Positions 17,699-26,519 of a DNA stretch of 64,000 nt are shown here, piece by piece (position 1 is the stretch's first letter; the number at the start of each line of letters is the position of its first letter). The notes under the pieces are model-generated. The model saw only the letters and a program-made list of their open reading frames with translations, did no database searches and was not told where the DNA came from. A program made the position numbers and the translations under genes. The stretch is from Chlorogloeopsis fritschii PCC 6912. Its GTDB lineage: Bacteria > Cyanobacteriota > Cyanobacteriia > Cyanobacteriales > Nostocaceae. The stretch covers positions 1 to 64,000 of the forward strand of contig NZ_AJLN01000047.1 in assembly GCF_000317285.1 (NCBI RefSeq), in the 5' to 3' direction.

Positions 17699-17852
17699 TA
17701 GGGGAGGCAGCGCGTTGCGGAGCCAGTGCGCCCTTGCGCTCTGCCGACTTGTAGCACCTAGCGTCGGGTTAAGCGCGTCGAGTGCGACTGCCGTGCGGGT
17801 TTTGTTGATAATCTTGCCATTCAAACTGAAAATTCATCTTCTAAACCCGCCC
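17699..17852 (-). repeat. Composite nested repeat (60-bp element plus micro-repeat)
   Basis: The right part (17793-17852) is a 60-bp element with ends GCGGGTTT/AAACCCGC. The left part holds an inverted, partly decayed copy of the 42-bp micro-repeat (GCCAGTGCGCCCTTGCG, then GACTTGTAGCA) and begins TAGGGGAGGCAGCGCG. The same composite occurs inverted at 31959-32095 with identical joints. The uninterrupted element is at 26433-26493. Confidence 0.75.
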
Positions 17853-17930
17853 GTACAGTGGTTAGTAGGTTGCTTATCTATTCTTGTCTCCCTGTCTCCT
17901 TGTCCCCGTATCCCCGCGTCTCCTTTTCCC

Positions 17931-18530
17931 CTAACTATGAATTCTCGGTTCAGGATGCAAGTTTGCCAGTAACTCACTTTCAATTACCGCTAGTTCATCT
18001 AAACGGTGCTTGACAATTTCACGGTCAAAATAAGTATCAGCTAGTACCCAATATGTACCAAAGTGTCTGGCTTCAGAAGCCATTAAACCTGCATAAAATC
18101 TAGCCAATTCTGGTTCGGGGCAATGAGTAGCTAATAATCCCAAGCGTTCGTGACTGCGAGCTTCAATTAAACCACTGACGAGCAAGGAATCCAAAAAGCG
18201 ATCGCTTTCTTGAGGGCGAATTTGGGCTTTTAAACCCGCACCATAAGGAGGTGGTGTTAAAGGGCGCATAGGTATATTCCGGCGTTCCAGCCATTGATTC
18301 ACTTGCTCAAAGTGCTCTAGTTCTTCGCGAGCAATTTTAGTTAATTCCCGCACCATCCGCGCGTTAGAAGGGTAGCGAAATATCAAGTTTAAGGCGACAC
18401 CAGCTGCTTTACGTTCGCATTGAGCATGATCGAGGAGAATGGTGTCTAGATTTGATATAGCTTGCTCCACCCAATTGGCACTAGTGGGTTGTTTCAAAAT
18501 GTTGATAGTTGGCAACTGAGAAGACAGCAC
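17931..18530 (-). CDS. miaE: tRNA-(ms2io6A)-hydroxylase MiaE
   Basis: Non-heme di-iron monooxygenase that hydroxylates the isopentenyl group of ms2i6A-37 in tRNA. 199 residues with a ferritin-like four-helix bundle. The di-iron ligands are all visible: Glu in HAQCERKAAG, ExxH in REELEHFEQV, Glu in GLIEARSHERL, and ExxH in ASEARHFGTYW. GTG 18530 is used as start. A single gene, flanked by repeats on both sides. Confidence 0.92.
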   Translation of the reverse strand: MLSSQLPTINILKQPTSANWVEQAISNLDTILLDHAQCERKAAGVALNLIFRYPSNARMVRELTKIAREELEHFEQVNQWLERRNIPMRPLTPPPYGAGLKAQIRPQESDRFLDSLLVSGLIEARSHERLGLLATHCPEPELARFYAGLMASEARHFGTYWVLADTYFDREIVKHRLDELAVIESELLANLHPEPRIHS

Positions 18531-18953
18531 GGCAAAATGTTAGAAAACTCCAGATATATCGTATCTTGTACTAAGTAGAAAGCAGAAGACGGGGAGCGGC
18601 GTATCCGTTAGTAGGGAAGATTTGGATAAGGAGAAGGCGAGACGAAGTCAAATTTGTGTATAAATTTGCATTTATATTTGTGTTCAAATTCAAAATAATA
18701 CAAAAAATTTATTTGGTTGTTATAGAACTTACGCAAAATCTCTCTAAAATCCTCTTGACTCCGTGTTCTCCGTGTCGCGCCAGTTGCTACAAGTCTCTTA
18801 ACCCGCAAGGGCGCACTGGCTTCTGTGCGGTTTATTATTCCATAACTCGTGCGTAAGTCCTGTGTTAATGTAATCATGATTTTGCAACCCCCAGATATTT
18901 CCGGGGGCAAGAAATTTCCCCAATTTCATTTGACAAGTTTTTGCTAGTTTCAT
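18531..18953. other. Repeat-bearing intergenic stretch
   Basis: 422 bp with no credible gene. A 100-codon minus-strand frame (18608-18910) runs straight through the inverted-repeat element at 18725-18860 and is rejected. The segment near 18593-18615 (GGCGTATCCGTTAGTAGGG) recurs almost exactly at 39281-39300. Confidence 0.5.
18725..18860. repeat. MITE-like element with nested 42-bp insert
   Basis: Terminal inverted repeats ACTTACGCA (18727-18735) and TGCGTAAGT (18850-18858) bound about 134 bp. Inside it, 18779-18820 is a complete copy of the 42-bp micro-repeat with its own inverted ends GCCAGT/ACTGGC. The element carries no gene. Confidence 0.7.
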
Positions 18954-19445
18954 TTATTTCTCATTAGGATTTTTTTGCAGATGAATTAACGTATTATAAA
19001 TTTGACGTTTTAAGTCTTCATTATTTTGTAGCTCAACAGTAATTTTGTTGAATTGTTCAGGTGTAAGACCATTTTCCTTCACTATTTCTTGGGAGCGATT
19101 GCAGTAATTGACTGCGATATCTCTAGCTTCACTAGGAATGCTATTTAAGCTATTTGGATCGTTACAAGCCATTTTGGGAACTTCTCTGTTCCCAATTATT
19201 TTCTTGATGTTTTCAAAAGCTTGTTGACGTGCTGACTCGATTTTGATGAGAGCTCTAGAGTAGCCGATGATTTCAGGATTTTTATCTGATGGGATAGTTT
19301 GTGATGGGGTTTGAGCATTCACTTTTGTACTCAAAACAAACATAGTAGACACCAAACTAGCAATACCAAGATAACTAACAAGTAAGGATTGAAAAATTAT
19401 CTTAGCTAGGCTCAATTTACGAAAAGAATAGTAAGATCTGTTCAT
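18954..19445 (-). CDS. Exported DUF4168-type protein
   Basis: 163 residues. The N-terminal hydrophobic segment (IIFQSLLVSYLGIASLVSTM) ends before NAQTPSQT and is a signal peptide. The mature part is helical: GYSRALIKIESARQQAFENI, then a Cys-containing middle (MACNDP, VNYCNRS, probably one disulfide) and GLTPEQFNKITVELQNN. This pattern matches DUF4168, a small exported helical domain of unknown function common in cyanobacteria. No operon partner is visible. Confidence 0.7.
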   Translation of the reverse strand: MNRSYYSFRKLSLAKIIFQSLLVSYLGIASLVSTMFVLSTKVNAQTPSQTIPSDKNPEIIGYSRALIKIESARQQAFENIKKIIGNREVPKMACNDPNSLNSIPSEARDIAVNYCNRSQEIVKENGLTPEQFNKITVELQNNEDLKRQIYNTLIHLQKNPNEK

Positions 19446-19576
19446 TATGCTATTTACAAAACAACTACAGTGAGACGTCTGTTAACCACAATGAATTATT
19501 TTATATGGGAGAAGTTCCAGGAAAATACTGAATTTATTCCGTGAATGCTAAATTTATCTAACATCTGTCTTTTTTG

Positions 19577-20566
19577 TTATTTTCCTTGACATACTTGACA
19601 AAGTTCAATCACTTTCGTTTGCAGGGTTAATATCTCTGTTGCTCCTTGCTTTAAACTAACTTCTAACTCTAGTAGTAAAGGTAAACAGGCAATTAATTGC
19701 TCTACCGAAAGGTACTTTACTTCTTGTTGTAAAAAGTAGATGCGCTTGGGATTGCTGACTTCAGCAGCTTGGGCGATCGCTTGTGGATTTTTTTCACCAC
19801 TTTCCATCATAATTTTTACCCATAACCAGGTGCGAAATTGACCAATCAGTGTGGCAACTATGCGCAAAGATGGCTCACAAGCATTGATGAGATCCGCCAA
19901 TATTGCTAAAGCTTTGGCTGTATCCCCCGTCTTGATAGCAGCTGCTAATTGCAGGCTATTTTGACTGGTATTTCTGACTAACTGGGCAACGGTATCTGTA
20001 TCTTGTGGCTTGTTGTTGCCGTCAGCATACAGCAGTATTTTTTCTAACTCATTGTACAGTAATCGCGTATCATTGCCTACAGCTTCTGCCAACATTTGTG
20101 CAGCTCCAGGAGTTAGTTTAACGCCCACAAACTGAGCAGCTTGTTGAACTGATTGCAGCAGTAGTTCTGTTTTCCAAGGTGGGATTAAAGGGAATTCACG
20201 AAATTCAACAGCAAATTTTTTTAAAAGCTTGGTGGATTTGAGCCTTTCGTCGGGTTTGGTGCGGCTGGTAAGTAACAAAAACGATTCTTCGGGAATAATT
20301 GGTAAAGTTCGCGTCAATTCCGATAATACATTTTCTGGGCAATGCTGGCAGAGTGTAGAATTTACAAGCCACACCAAGCGCCCTCCAGCACCAAAAGGTG
20401 GTGTCATAGCTTGATTTAAACCAGCAATTGTGGCATCAGATTGCTCTGGGGGAAAAGCGGTATAGTTGAAAGTTGTCCACGAAGGATCGAGGATGCGATC
20501 GCGCAAAGCAGTAACCGCTTTTTCAATCGCAAAATCATCCTCACCCCAGTAAATGTAGATTGGCAT
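19577..20566 (-). CDS. holA: DNA polymerase III subunit delta
   Basis: Clamp-loader delta subunit; opens the beta clamp for loading on DNA. 329 residues. The N-terminal nucleotide-fold-like region starts IYIYWGEDDFAIEKAV (the GEDxF signature). A long AAA+-like middle has SFLLLTSRTKPDERLK, and the LTPGAAQMLAEAVGND and LYNELEKILLYA blocks are typical of HolA domain II/III. The C-terminal collar helices end at LQTKVIELCQ. SD AGAGG precedes the ATG. No frame damage. Confidence 0.92.
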   Translation of the reverse strand: MPIYIYWGEDDFAIEKAVTALRDRILDPSWTTFNYTAFPPEQSDATIAGLNQAMTPPFGAGGRLVWLVNSTLCQHCPENVLSELTRTLPIIPEESFLLLTSRTKPDERLKSTKLLKKFAVEFREFPLIPPWKTELLLQSVQQAAQFVGVKLTPGAAQMLAEAVGNDTRLLYNELEKILLYADGNNKPQDTDTVAQLVRNTSQNSLQLAAAIKTGDTAKALAILADLINACEPSLRIVATLIGQFRTWLWVKIMMESGEKNPQAIAQAAEVSNPKRIYFLQQEVKYLSVEQLIACLPLLLELEVSLKQGATEILTLQTKVIELCQVCQGK

Positions 20567-20730
20567 AGAGAACCTCTAAAGAATTAAGAATTAAAAATTA
20601 AAAATTAAAAATTAAATTTTTAATTCATGTTCTCCTACACACCAAAAAGCTAAATACTTTTTAAGTCACTCAATCAATGCGGGTAAGTTTGCCTAAAATC
20701 AATAAGCGTAAGAACATGAGGATATGAAGA

Positions 20731-21525
20731 TTGGACGACAACTATCAAACATACTTAAACCGGGTAGCACGGATGACGCTCCCAGAAGCGTACAGATCCC
20801 AAGTCCAGCATATCCAGGAATCTTCTAAATTTCAGCCTACACCAGATGGGGCAAGACAAGCCGCACCTTTTCCTGGTTATACGGTAATTACTCCGCCTTG
20901 GGAAGAAGAAACAGAAAACTCTAATTTCTATGCCAAGTTAGAAGCTTACCAACAAGAACTCTTGCAATTGCCTGTTGGTTGCGATCTGATTGTACCTGTA
21001 CCACCTGCTAGCTTTCATTTAACCTTAGCAGATCTGATTTGGGACAGTGCTTTCCGAGATGCTTGTGAAAAAAATTCTGAATTTGAACAGCAGCTACGCT
21101 CTTGCTTCATCGACATTTTCCAGCAATATCAACAATCGTTGACAGGTTCATCTGTTCCCATTCGTTGGCAAACGCTGGGATTAATGATTATGCCAAGAGC
21201 TGTGGGTGTTTGTTTAGTACCTCAAGATGAAAGTTTTTACGAGCAAATTGTGAATTTACGCCGCGCTATTTATCAAAATCCTCAATTAATTGCTTTAGGT
21301 ATAGAACAACAGTACCATTTCACTGCCCACATTACCTTGGGCTATTTTGGAGAGGTGCCCCCTGAACTGGATCGCGATCGCCTAGCAACAGTTTTTTCGC
21401 AATTAAATCAACAATGGTTGATGAATTCGCTAGATTTTGTAGCACACCGTGCCGAACTGCGGAAATTTGATGACATGACACGATATTATCGCGAACCAGA
21501 CTGGCCAGTTTTAAATTTTAGTTAA
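20731..21525 (+). CDS. DUF1868 protein, 2H-phosphoesterase-like
   Basis: 264 residues, soluble. Two histidine motifs sit where 2H phosphoesterases have them: SFHLTLADL near residue 90 and HFTAHITLGYFG near residue 190. That fits DUF1868, a branch of the ligT/2H superfamily that acts on cyclic phosphates or 2',3'-phosphodiesters. The true substrate is unknown. TTG 20731 is the start, with GAGGA about 10 bases upstream. It is divergent from holA. Confidence 0.78.
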   Translation: MDDNYQTYLNRVARMTLPEAYRSQVQHIQESSKFQPTPDGARQAAPFPGYTVITPPWEEETENSNFYAKLEAYQQELLQLPVGCDLIVPVPPASFHLTLADLIWDSAFRDACEKNSEFEQQLRSCFIDIFQQYQQSLTGSSVPIRWQTLGLMIMPRAVGVCLVPQDESFYEQIVNLRRAIYQNPQLIALGIEQQYHFTAHITLGYFGEVPPELDRDRLATVFSQLNQQWLMNSLDFVAHRAELRKFDDMTRYYREPDWPVLNFS

Positions 21526-21589
21526 TGGTTAGTGGCTAAAAGCTAATGGCTAAAATATTAACTATTAGCTCTTAGCTCTTAGCTATTAA

Positions 21590-22381
21590 CTATTGACCAA
21601 AATTTGAAAATTTTTGATACGTAAGATAAATAGCTTCTAAAAATACATCAGGGCTAACACCTTCTGGTGCTTTTTCTAAATTAATAATGGTTTTAACTTG
21701 CTTGGCTAATCGCAGAGCAACTGCGTCTCTGCCTTTTTGTGACATTCCTTTACGCCTGAGCAAATACTCACGAATTATGGCAAAATCATCAGGTAGCATC
21801 GCTGATATATTTGCTGTTTCTAATAATTCCTGACAAAGTAACTTTGCCTGTTCAGAAATAGTAAAAGTTGTGGCTAGTGAGGGTGGTTGAGTTTGAATCA
21901 CAATTGTACCAGCTACCCAATCACCTATGCGCTTTTCACGACGACCAAAAATAATAAAAAATGCGCCCAAAAACAAAGTATCATCTATAGGTCGTAATAA
22001 GGCACGCAGTGCTGCTTGCTGCAATCCAATCGGACGTCCGTTGTCTTTCAGCACGCGAATTTTAGCAATGCGTTTGCCAGGAGTTTGCCCTTGCCATAGT
22101 GTTTCAAAGCAGACAAAATACCCCGTGTAAATAAAATAATTAACTAATAAGGCGATCGCATACAACCAAATACCAACTTTATCGCCGCCAAAAATATTGG
22201 TTAACCAATCCAATACCTGCACTGAAAGAAATAGCCATGTAATTAAAAAGGTAATTAAAATTAAAGCCAAGACGTGATAATCAATTAGTAAAGCCCAAGC
22301 ACGGCTGCCTATTCCTGCTAAAACAAATTCTAATTCTACACTTTCTGGTGTTTGGTATTTAACACGATTAAAAATATGCAT
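21590..22381 (-). CDS. RDD-family membrane protein
   Basis: About 263 residues. The RDD signature is seen as GIGSRAWALLIDYHVLAL (Arg and Asp in helix 1), then helices near residues 60 and 85, and GQTPGKRIAKIRVL with RALLRPIDD in the loop. The family probably forms small transporters; Na+/H+ exchange has been reported for some members. It is 21 bp downstream of a multi-pass membrane gene on the same strand, and divergent to a SpoIIM-type gene. The trio is a known recurring neighbourhood. ATG 22381 preferred over TTG 22390. Confidence 0.85.
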   Translation of the reverse strand: MHIFNRVKYQTPESVELEFVLAGIGSRAWALLIDYHVLALILITFLITWLFLSVQVLDWLTNIFGGDKVGIWLYAIALLVNYFIYTGYFVCFETLWQGQTPGKRIAKIRVLKDNGRPIGLQQAALRALLRPIDDTLFLGAFFIIFGRREKRIGDWVAGTIVIQTQPPSLATTFTISEQAKLLCQELLETANISAMLPDDFAIIREYLLRRKGMSQKGRDAVALRLAKQVKTIINLEKAPEGVSPDVFLEAIYLTYQKFSNFGQ

Positions 22382-22402
22382 TGTTATCAAATTAAATAAT
22401 AT

Positions 22403-23257
22403 TTAAATTTCATGGTCGCGCAACTTTAAATCTAAACCTTCTTTACGACTTCTAATATCATAGTAAACAACAGCTTTAAGAGTTTGCCAAAATGGTAAAA
22501 TAAGTGCTCCACTACCAAAACTCAAAATTATTGTTAATACGAAAAAAAGTACACCGAAAATTATAGAATTTTGTCTTAAAAGTGGTGCAAAAACTCCCTG
22601 TAAAATAAAGCTAATAATTTGCGCAAATATCTGAATAGGTATTGTAATTAAAAATCCAACTAGCGATATCAAAAGAATTCGCCATACGTAACCTTGAGTT
22701 AACTCCCAGCTTCGAGAAATTGTTGACGTGCTATTAAGATTATCTTCAATAGAAAGAGGAACTTCGACTAAATAAAACCGTGTCATTAACCATAAAATAG
22801 CTACCATCATCAAAATCATAAATACAATAGCTATCAGACCAAAAATGATATATGTAGTAGGATTTCCTTGTTGACCTATTCCACCAACTAGCAATGCTGA
22901 TAAAATACTAAGAATTAAAAATAAAACTATAATACCGATACCAATTCCCATACCTAAAAGAAACATTAACAGCATCGTAATTAGATACTGCCATAACCTA
23001 GAATTAACAAAACGCTGTCCAGAGGCAATACTTTCGGGTTGATTAACCAAGTCAGCAAATGCTAAACGGGAAATTAAAGCTGTTAGGGCAAAAAACTTTG
23101 CCCAACCATAAATCGGAATAAATAGCCACATATAAGCTTTGAGAGCAAGTAAAAAATATTTCTTTAGATGAGAACGATATAGCAAAAAACCTGTACTGAC
23201 GACATTACCTATACTTAATGTTTGTAAAGGGCTGTAAGAACCCTGGTTAAAAGACAT
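22403..23257 (-). CDS. Multi-pass membrane protein, unknown function
   Basis: 284 residues with about six hydrophobic helices, for example TMLLMFLLGMGIGIGIIVLF, then IFGLIAIVFMILMMVAILWL and LISLVGFLITIPIQIF. Between them is an RFYLVEVPLSIED loop followed by SRSWELTQGYVWRIL. That resembles the glycerophosphodiesterase-membrane-domain/DUF975-like class, but I cannot assign it firmly. Transcribed with the RDD gene (21 bp gap). Confidence 0.7.
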   Translation of the reverse strand: MSFNQGSYSPLQTLSIGNVVSTGFLLYRSHLKKYFLLALKAYMWLFIPIYGWAKFFALTALISRLAFADLVNQPESIASGQRFVNSRLWQYLITMLLMFLLGMGIGIGIIVLFLILSILSALLVGGIGQQGNPTTYIIFGLIAIVFMILMMVAILWLMTRFYLVEVPLSIEDNLNSTSTISRSWELTQGYVWRILLISLVGFLITIPIQIFAQIISFILQGVFAPLLRQNSIIFGVLFFVLTIILSFGSGALILPFWQTLKAVVYYDIRSRKEGLDLKLRDHEI

Positions 23258-23337
23258 AATGTCTTATGCTCCTATGATATGCAGTAGTAAACTTGAGGCT
23301 ATCTTAAGTTAACTTAAACTCAGTGTTCCCAAAATTT

Positions 23338-24294
23338 ATGAATATTCAACGTTGGATTGCACGACGAGAACCAAATTGGCAACGTCTGGAGGCACTGTTA
23401 AGACAGGTAGAAAAAAAAGGACTCAAATCTTTACAAGCAGCCCAAATTAAAGAGTTAGCAAGTTTATATCGTTCGATCTCGGCAGATTTGGCACGCGCTC
23501 GCACTCAGCAAGTCGGTAATACTTTGATACAAAATTTACAATCGTTAACTACTCGTGCTTATGCGCAAATATACCAAGGTTCGAGCCGACAAGAATGGCA
23601 GGCAGTACTGAATTTCTACCGCTGGGGATTACCAACTGTAATACAGCAAACCTTCCCATATATCGCTTTTGCAACAGCCTTGTTTCTGCTAGGGGCGCTA
23701 GTTGCTTGGTGGTATGCATGGCAAGATCCCAGTTTTATGTCGCTGATTGTGCCTGAAAGTTTAATTGTCAGGGTGCGCGATCGCGGTGAATTGTGGATGG
23801 GTTCAATTGTCGGTATTGAACCTCTAGCATCCACCAACATTATGACAAATAACCTGTCGGTGTCTTTTGGTGCGGTGGCTGGTGGGATGACGGCTGGGTT
23901 ATATACAGCATTTTTAATGGTATTTAATGGCTTGATGATTGGTGCGATCGGCACTTTAGTCGGACAAAATAATCTTGCCTATCCTTTTTGGGGGTTTGTA
24001 TTTCCCCACGGTTCTTTAGAATTACCTGCGATATTTTTTGCTGGTGGTGCTGGCTTTTTATTGGCAAAAGCAATTGTATTTCCTGGAAAGCATCGCCACC
24101 CTGATGCATTAAAGTTCTATGGTTCTCAAGCGGTGCAATTAGTATTTGCTATTGTGCCAATGTTGATTATTGCTGGCATAATTGAAGGATTTATATCTCC
24201 TAATCCCCTCGTACCAACACCTTTTAAATACTTGTTTGGAATGGGATTATTTGTTTTATTAGTTGCTTATTGTAGTCATAGAAAAAAAGGATAA
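23338..24294 (+). CDS. SpoIIM/DUF95-family membrane protein
   Basis: About 318 residues. A soluble helical N-terminus (RREPNWQRLEALLRQVEKKG) is followed by four to five membrane helices. The family core GELWMGSIVG, then NIMTNNLSVSFGAVAGGMTAG and PHGSLELPAIFFAGGAGF, is clear. Known mainly from sporulation, but non-sporulating bacteria carry it next to RDD proteins, as here. Start ATG 23338; in-frame GTG 23323 is possible. It is divergent from the RDD pair with an 80-bp shared promoter region. Confidence 0.87.
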   Translation: MNIQRWIARREPNWQRLEALLRQVEKKGLKSLQAAQIKELASLYRSISADLARARTQQVGNTLIQNLQSLTTRAYAQIYQGSSRQEWQAVLNFYRWGLPTVIQQTFPYIAFATALFLLGALVAWWYAWQDPSFMSLIVPESLIVRVRDRGELWMGSIVGIEPLASTNIMTNNLSVSFGAVAGGMTAGLYTAFLMVFNGLMIGAIGTLVGQNNLAYPFWGFVFPHGSLELPAIFFAGGAGFLLAKAIVFPGKHRHPDALKFYGSQAVQLVFAIVPMLIIAGIIEGFISPNPLVPTPFKYLFGMGLFVLLVAYCSHRKKG

Positions 24295-24368
24295 TGTTTT
24301 GAAATTTACGTTTGAAATGAATTAAAATGGTAAGCAAAAATCATATTTTAGAAGTCGACCACAGATGG

Positions 24369-24419
24369 ACACAGATAAACACAGATAATTTATCCGTGTG
24401 CATCTGTGTTTATCTGTGT
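24369..24419. terminator. 18-bp perfect inverted repeat between convergent genes
   Basis: ACACAGATAAACACAGAT (24369-24386) and its exact reverse complement (24402-24419) flank a 15-base loop. It lies between the convergent SpoIIM-type and MOSC genes, so it can end both transcripts, although no T-run is present. The word family (CACAGATAAACACAGAT) also looks like a dispersed repeat. Confidence 0.6.
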
Positions 24420-24496
24420 TCGTTCTCACCTAAAATTGGATTTTGCAATCAATCTATTATTTACTACGACTCAAGGTAAGTTCAACTAATGCATTA

Positions 24497-25297
24497 TTAA
24501 ATATTAACTATTAACTGCTCGCCGATCGCTACAGAACCATCGCTAATTATCTGTGCCAAAACTCCAGTCTGCGTATGATGAAAGTGTGTTTGCAGCAGAG
24601 AAAGTAGATTGATATCTCTTTCCCCTGTTTCCGGATTGACATCAATATTTAAACAGCGATTAATTCTTGCTGTAACAGCAATTCGTGCTGTACCTATTTG
24701 GATTTCTTGCCCTACCCAATCAAATTCTTGCCAAGCGGGTATACCCTCAACAATAATATTAGGACGGAACCGTAGCACATCAATTGGTTGTCCTGCTAAT
24801 TCACTTAGATGGTTAATAGTTTCCCGGCTGACAAGGGAAATATGTACTACTTCTCGGTCGGGATAGCGGGTTTTGTTAAATTCTCCTACAAGTTGCAAAG
24901 GTGCGCGTTGAGGATGCCTGGCGGCTTGACTGGGGTAAATCCCTGCTAGATAGCCAGTGAAAAAGGTAGAAATTAAATCGCGCCCCTTGGTAGTGTTGGT
25001 ATTAGCAACCAGTAACTCTACACCTTTACGCTTGACTGTCAAAGTACGGCTAGCCGACTCGTAGAAACAATCTAAAGCCGCCAGCCCGTGCCAGTCATTT
25101 TGCATGGCGAAGTTATGTTTCTTCATCCAAGGCACGGTTGTAGAGTCAGTATCTGTTACATCTTGCTTGTACATCAAAGCAAAAGCGCGATCGCCTGGTA
25201 TGCCATGCCCTACTTGTAGGTTGACGCGATCGCATTTGTGAGCACTTAACCCTTTAAATGGATAAATAAATAATTGTTGAACGGAAATTTTGTTCAT
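24497..25297 (-). CDS. MOSC-domain protein
   Basis: 266 residues. N-terminal MOSC beta-barrel domain (VQQLFIYPFKGLSAHKCDRV, then GIPGDRAFAL). The MOSC core has RFRPNIIVEG and the conserved Cys in ARINRCLNIDVNPETGERD. MOSC proteins relate to the C-terminus of Moco sulfurase; some, such as YiiM, YcbX and mARC, act in hydroxylamine reduction with Moco. The cofactor role here is inferred from the family only. Same strand as, and downstream of, the FTR1 gene (129 bp). Confidence 0.87.
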   Translation of the reverse strand: MNKISVQQLFIYPFKGLSAHKCDRVNLQVGHGIPGDRAFALMYKQDVTDTDSTTVPWMKKHNFAMQNDWHGLAALDCFYESASRTLTVKRKGVELLVANTNTTKGRDLISTFFTGYLAGIYPSQAARHPQRAPLQLVGEFNKTRYPDREVVHISLVSRETINHLSELAGQPIDVLRFRPNIIVEGIPAWQEFDWVGQEIQIGTARIAVTARINRCLNIDVNPETGERDINLLSLLQTHFHHTQTGVLAQIISDGSVAIGEQLIVNI

Positions 25298-25426
25298 TGG
25301 AAATGGGTATGTATTGGGTGTCAGTTACCAGTTATCAGTTATCGGTTAACAGCAATACGCCTGACAACTGTAGCCTGCGGCAAGCCGCTGCGCGTCTACA
25401 CTGTTAACTGTTAACTGATTAAGCCC

Positions 25427-26371
25427 TTAGTTTCCAGTCTTTACTGGAATATTGCCACTAGCAGCTCCTCCTGTAATACTGCGGAAATACAAACCCCCGA
25501 CTGTCAACAAAAATAAGACATATCCTACAGCTTGTACGAGATAGAGATGTTGTCTATAACCAAATAAAGCTTTGAGTACAATCCCAGGAAATTTTTCATC
25601 GGGCAAAATATTGGCAGTATTCCAAACCATTGGCCCTAAAATGCAAGAGTGGATTTTGGTAAACCTCTCGTAATAAAAACAAAGGCTTGCCGAAGCACGA
25701 TTACTAAGAGCAAGGTTAGCGACAGCTTCGTCAAAATTATGCAATGCCGACACCACCAATCCACCCACAATCAATACCAATAAGACACCCATCACCTGGA
25801 AAAATTGCCGGATATTGATTTTGACGCCCCATTTAAATAAAAGCACACCGATAAGGGCTGCAACGGCAATACCAGCAATAGCACCAAGGCTAGGAATTAA
25901 TCCCTGTTGAAAATTGGCAGCGATAAACAGAACAGTTTCAAAGCCTTCGCGTACAACTGCAATTAAAATTAAGCTAAAAACGCCCCAACCAGCATTAGAG
26001 TTACTTTTTAAGGCATCTGTCACCGCTCCCTCAACTTGGGCTTTCATAAATCTGGCTTGTTTAGTCATCCAGATCAGCATCCAACTGAGCATGGCGATCG
26101 CCAATACACTGAAGGTAGCTTCCAGCAATGGCTCAACTACGGAGGTGTACTGAGGATTAATAGTCCCTAATACTTGAATCAAAACACTAAACAGCACACC
26201 TATGAGTGCGCTGATAACAATGCCAACACCGACACCAGCATATACCCAAGGGTTGAGTCGAGTAGCCTTTGCTTTTTTGAGCAAAGCCATAACAATACCA
26301 ACAACTAAGGCAGCTTCCACTCCTTCTCGGAGCGTAATCACAAAAGTAGGTAAAGCAGTACTAAAATCCAT
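25427..26371 (-). CDS. FTR1-family high-affinity iron permease
   Basis: Seven-helix membrane permease for oxidised iron, 314 residues. The two REGxE iron-binding motifs are present: TLREGVEAALVVGIVMALL (residues 14-) and VVREGFETVLFIAANFQQG (about 140). An acidic stretch of the EDLWE/DFDE type is not obvious. In yeast Ftr1 works with the multicopper ferroxidase Fet3; in bacteria EfeU works with EfeO/B. Here the co-oriented upstream genes encode a ferritin-like protein, an HhH lipoprotein and a multicopper oxidase, which supports a ferroxidase-permease system. Confidence 0.9.
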   Translation of the reverse strand: MDFSTALPTFVITLREGVEAALVVGIVMALLKKAKATRLNPWVYAGVGVGIVISALIGVLFSVLIQVLGTINPQYTSVVEPLLEATFSVLAIAMLSWMLIWMTKQARFMKAQVEGAVTDALKSNSNAGWGVFSLILIAVVREGFETVLFIAANFQQGLIPSLGAIAGIAVAALIGVLLFKWGVKINIRQFFQVMGVLLVLIVGGLVVSALHNFDEAVANLALSNRASASLCFYYERFTKIHSCILGPMVWNTANILPDEKFPGIVLKALFGYRQHLYLVQAVGYVLFLLTVGGLYFRSITGGAASGNIPVKTGN

Positions 26372-26432
26372 CAGTTGTCCTTTGTCCTTTGTCCTTTGTC
26401 ATTAGTCAAAAGCCATAATTAATAACTAGTAC

Positions 26433-26493
26433 GGGCGGGTTTTGTTGATAATCTTGCCGTTCAAACTGCTAATTTATCTTCTAAACCCGCCCC
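26433..26493. repeat. 60-bp MITE-like element, uninterrupted copy
   Basis: Ends GGGCGGGTTT (26433-26442) and AAACCCGCCC (26484-26493) are perfect inverted repeats. Between them lie TTGTTGATAATC and AATTTATCTTCT. Flanks are GTAC/CTAC. Copies interrupted by another repeat are at 17793-17852 and, inverted, at 31959-32018. It sits in the FTR1/ferritin-like intergenic space. Confidence 0.78.
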
Positions 26494-26519
26494 TACCAAT
26501 GACTAATGACTACTGACTA

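Noticed and set aside
18608-18910. 100-codon minus-strand frame
   Set aside because: It reads through the inverted-end element and its nested insert; the product follows repeat sequence.
24369-24419. CRISPR or operator reading of the CACAGATAAACACAGAT palindrome
   Set aside because: Single inverted pair between convergent genes without spacers; a terminator or dispersed repeat is simpler.
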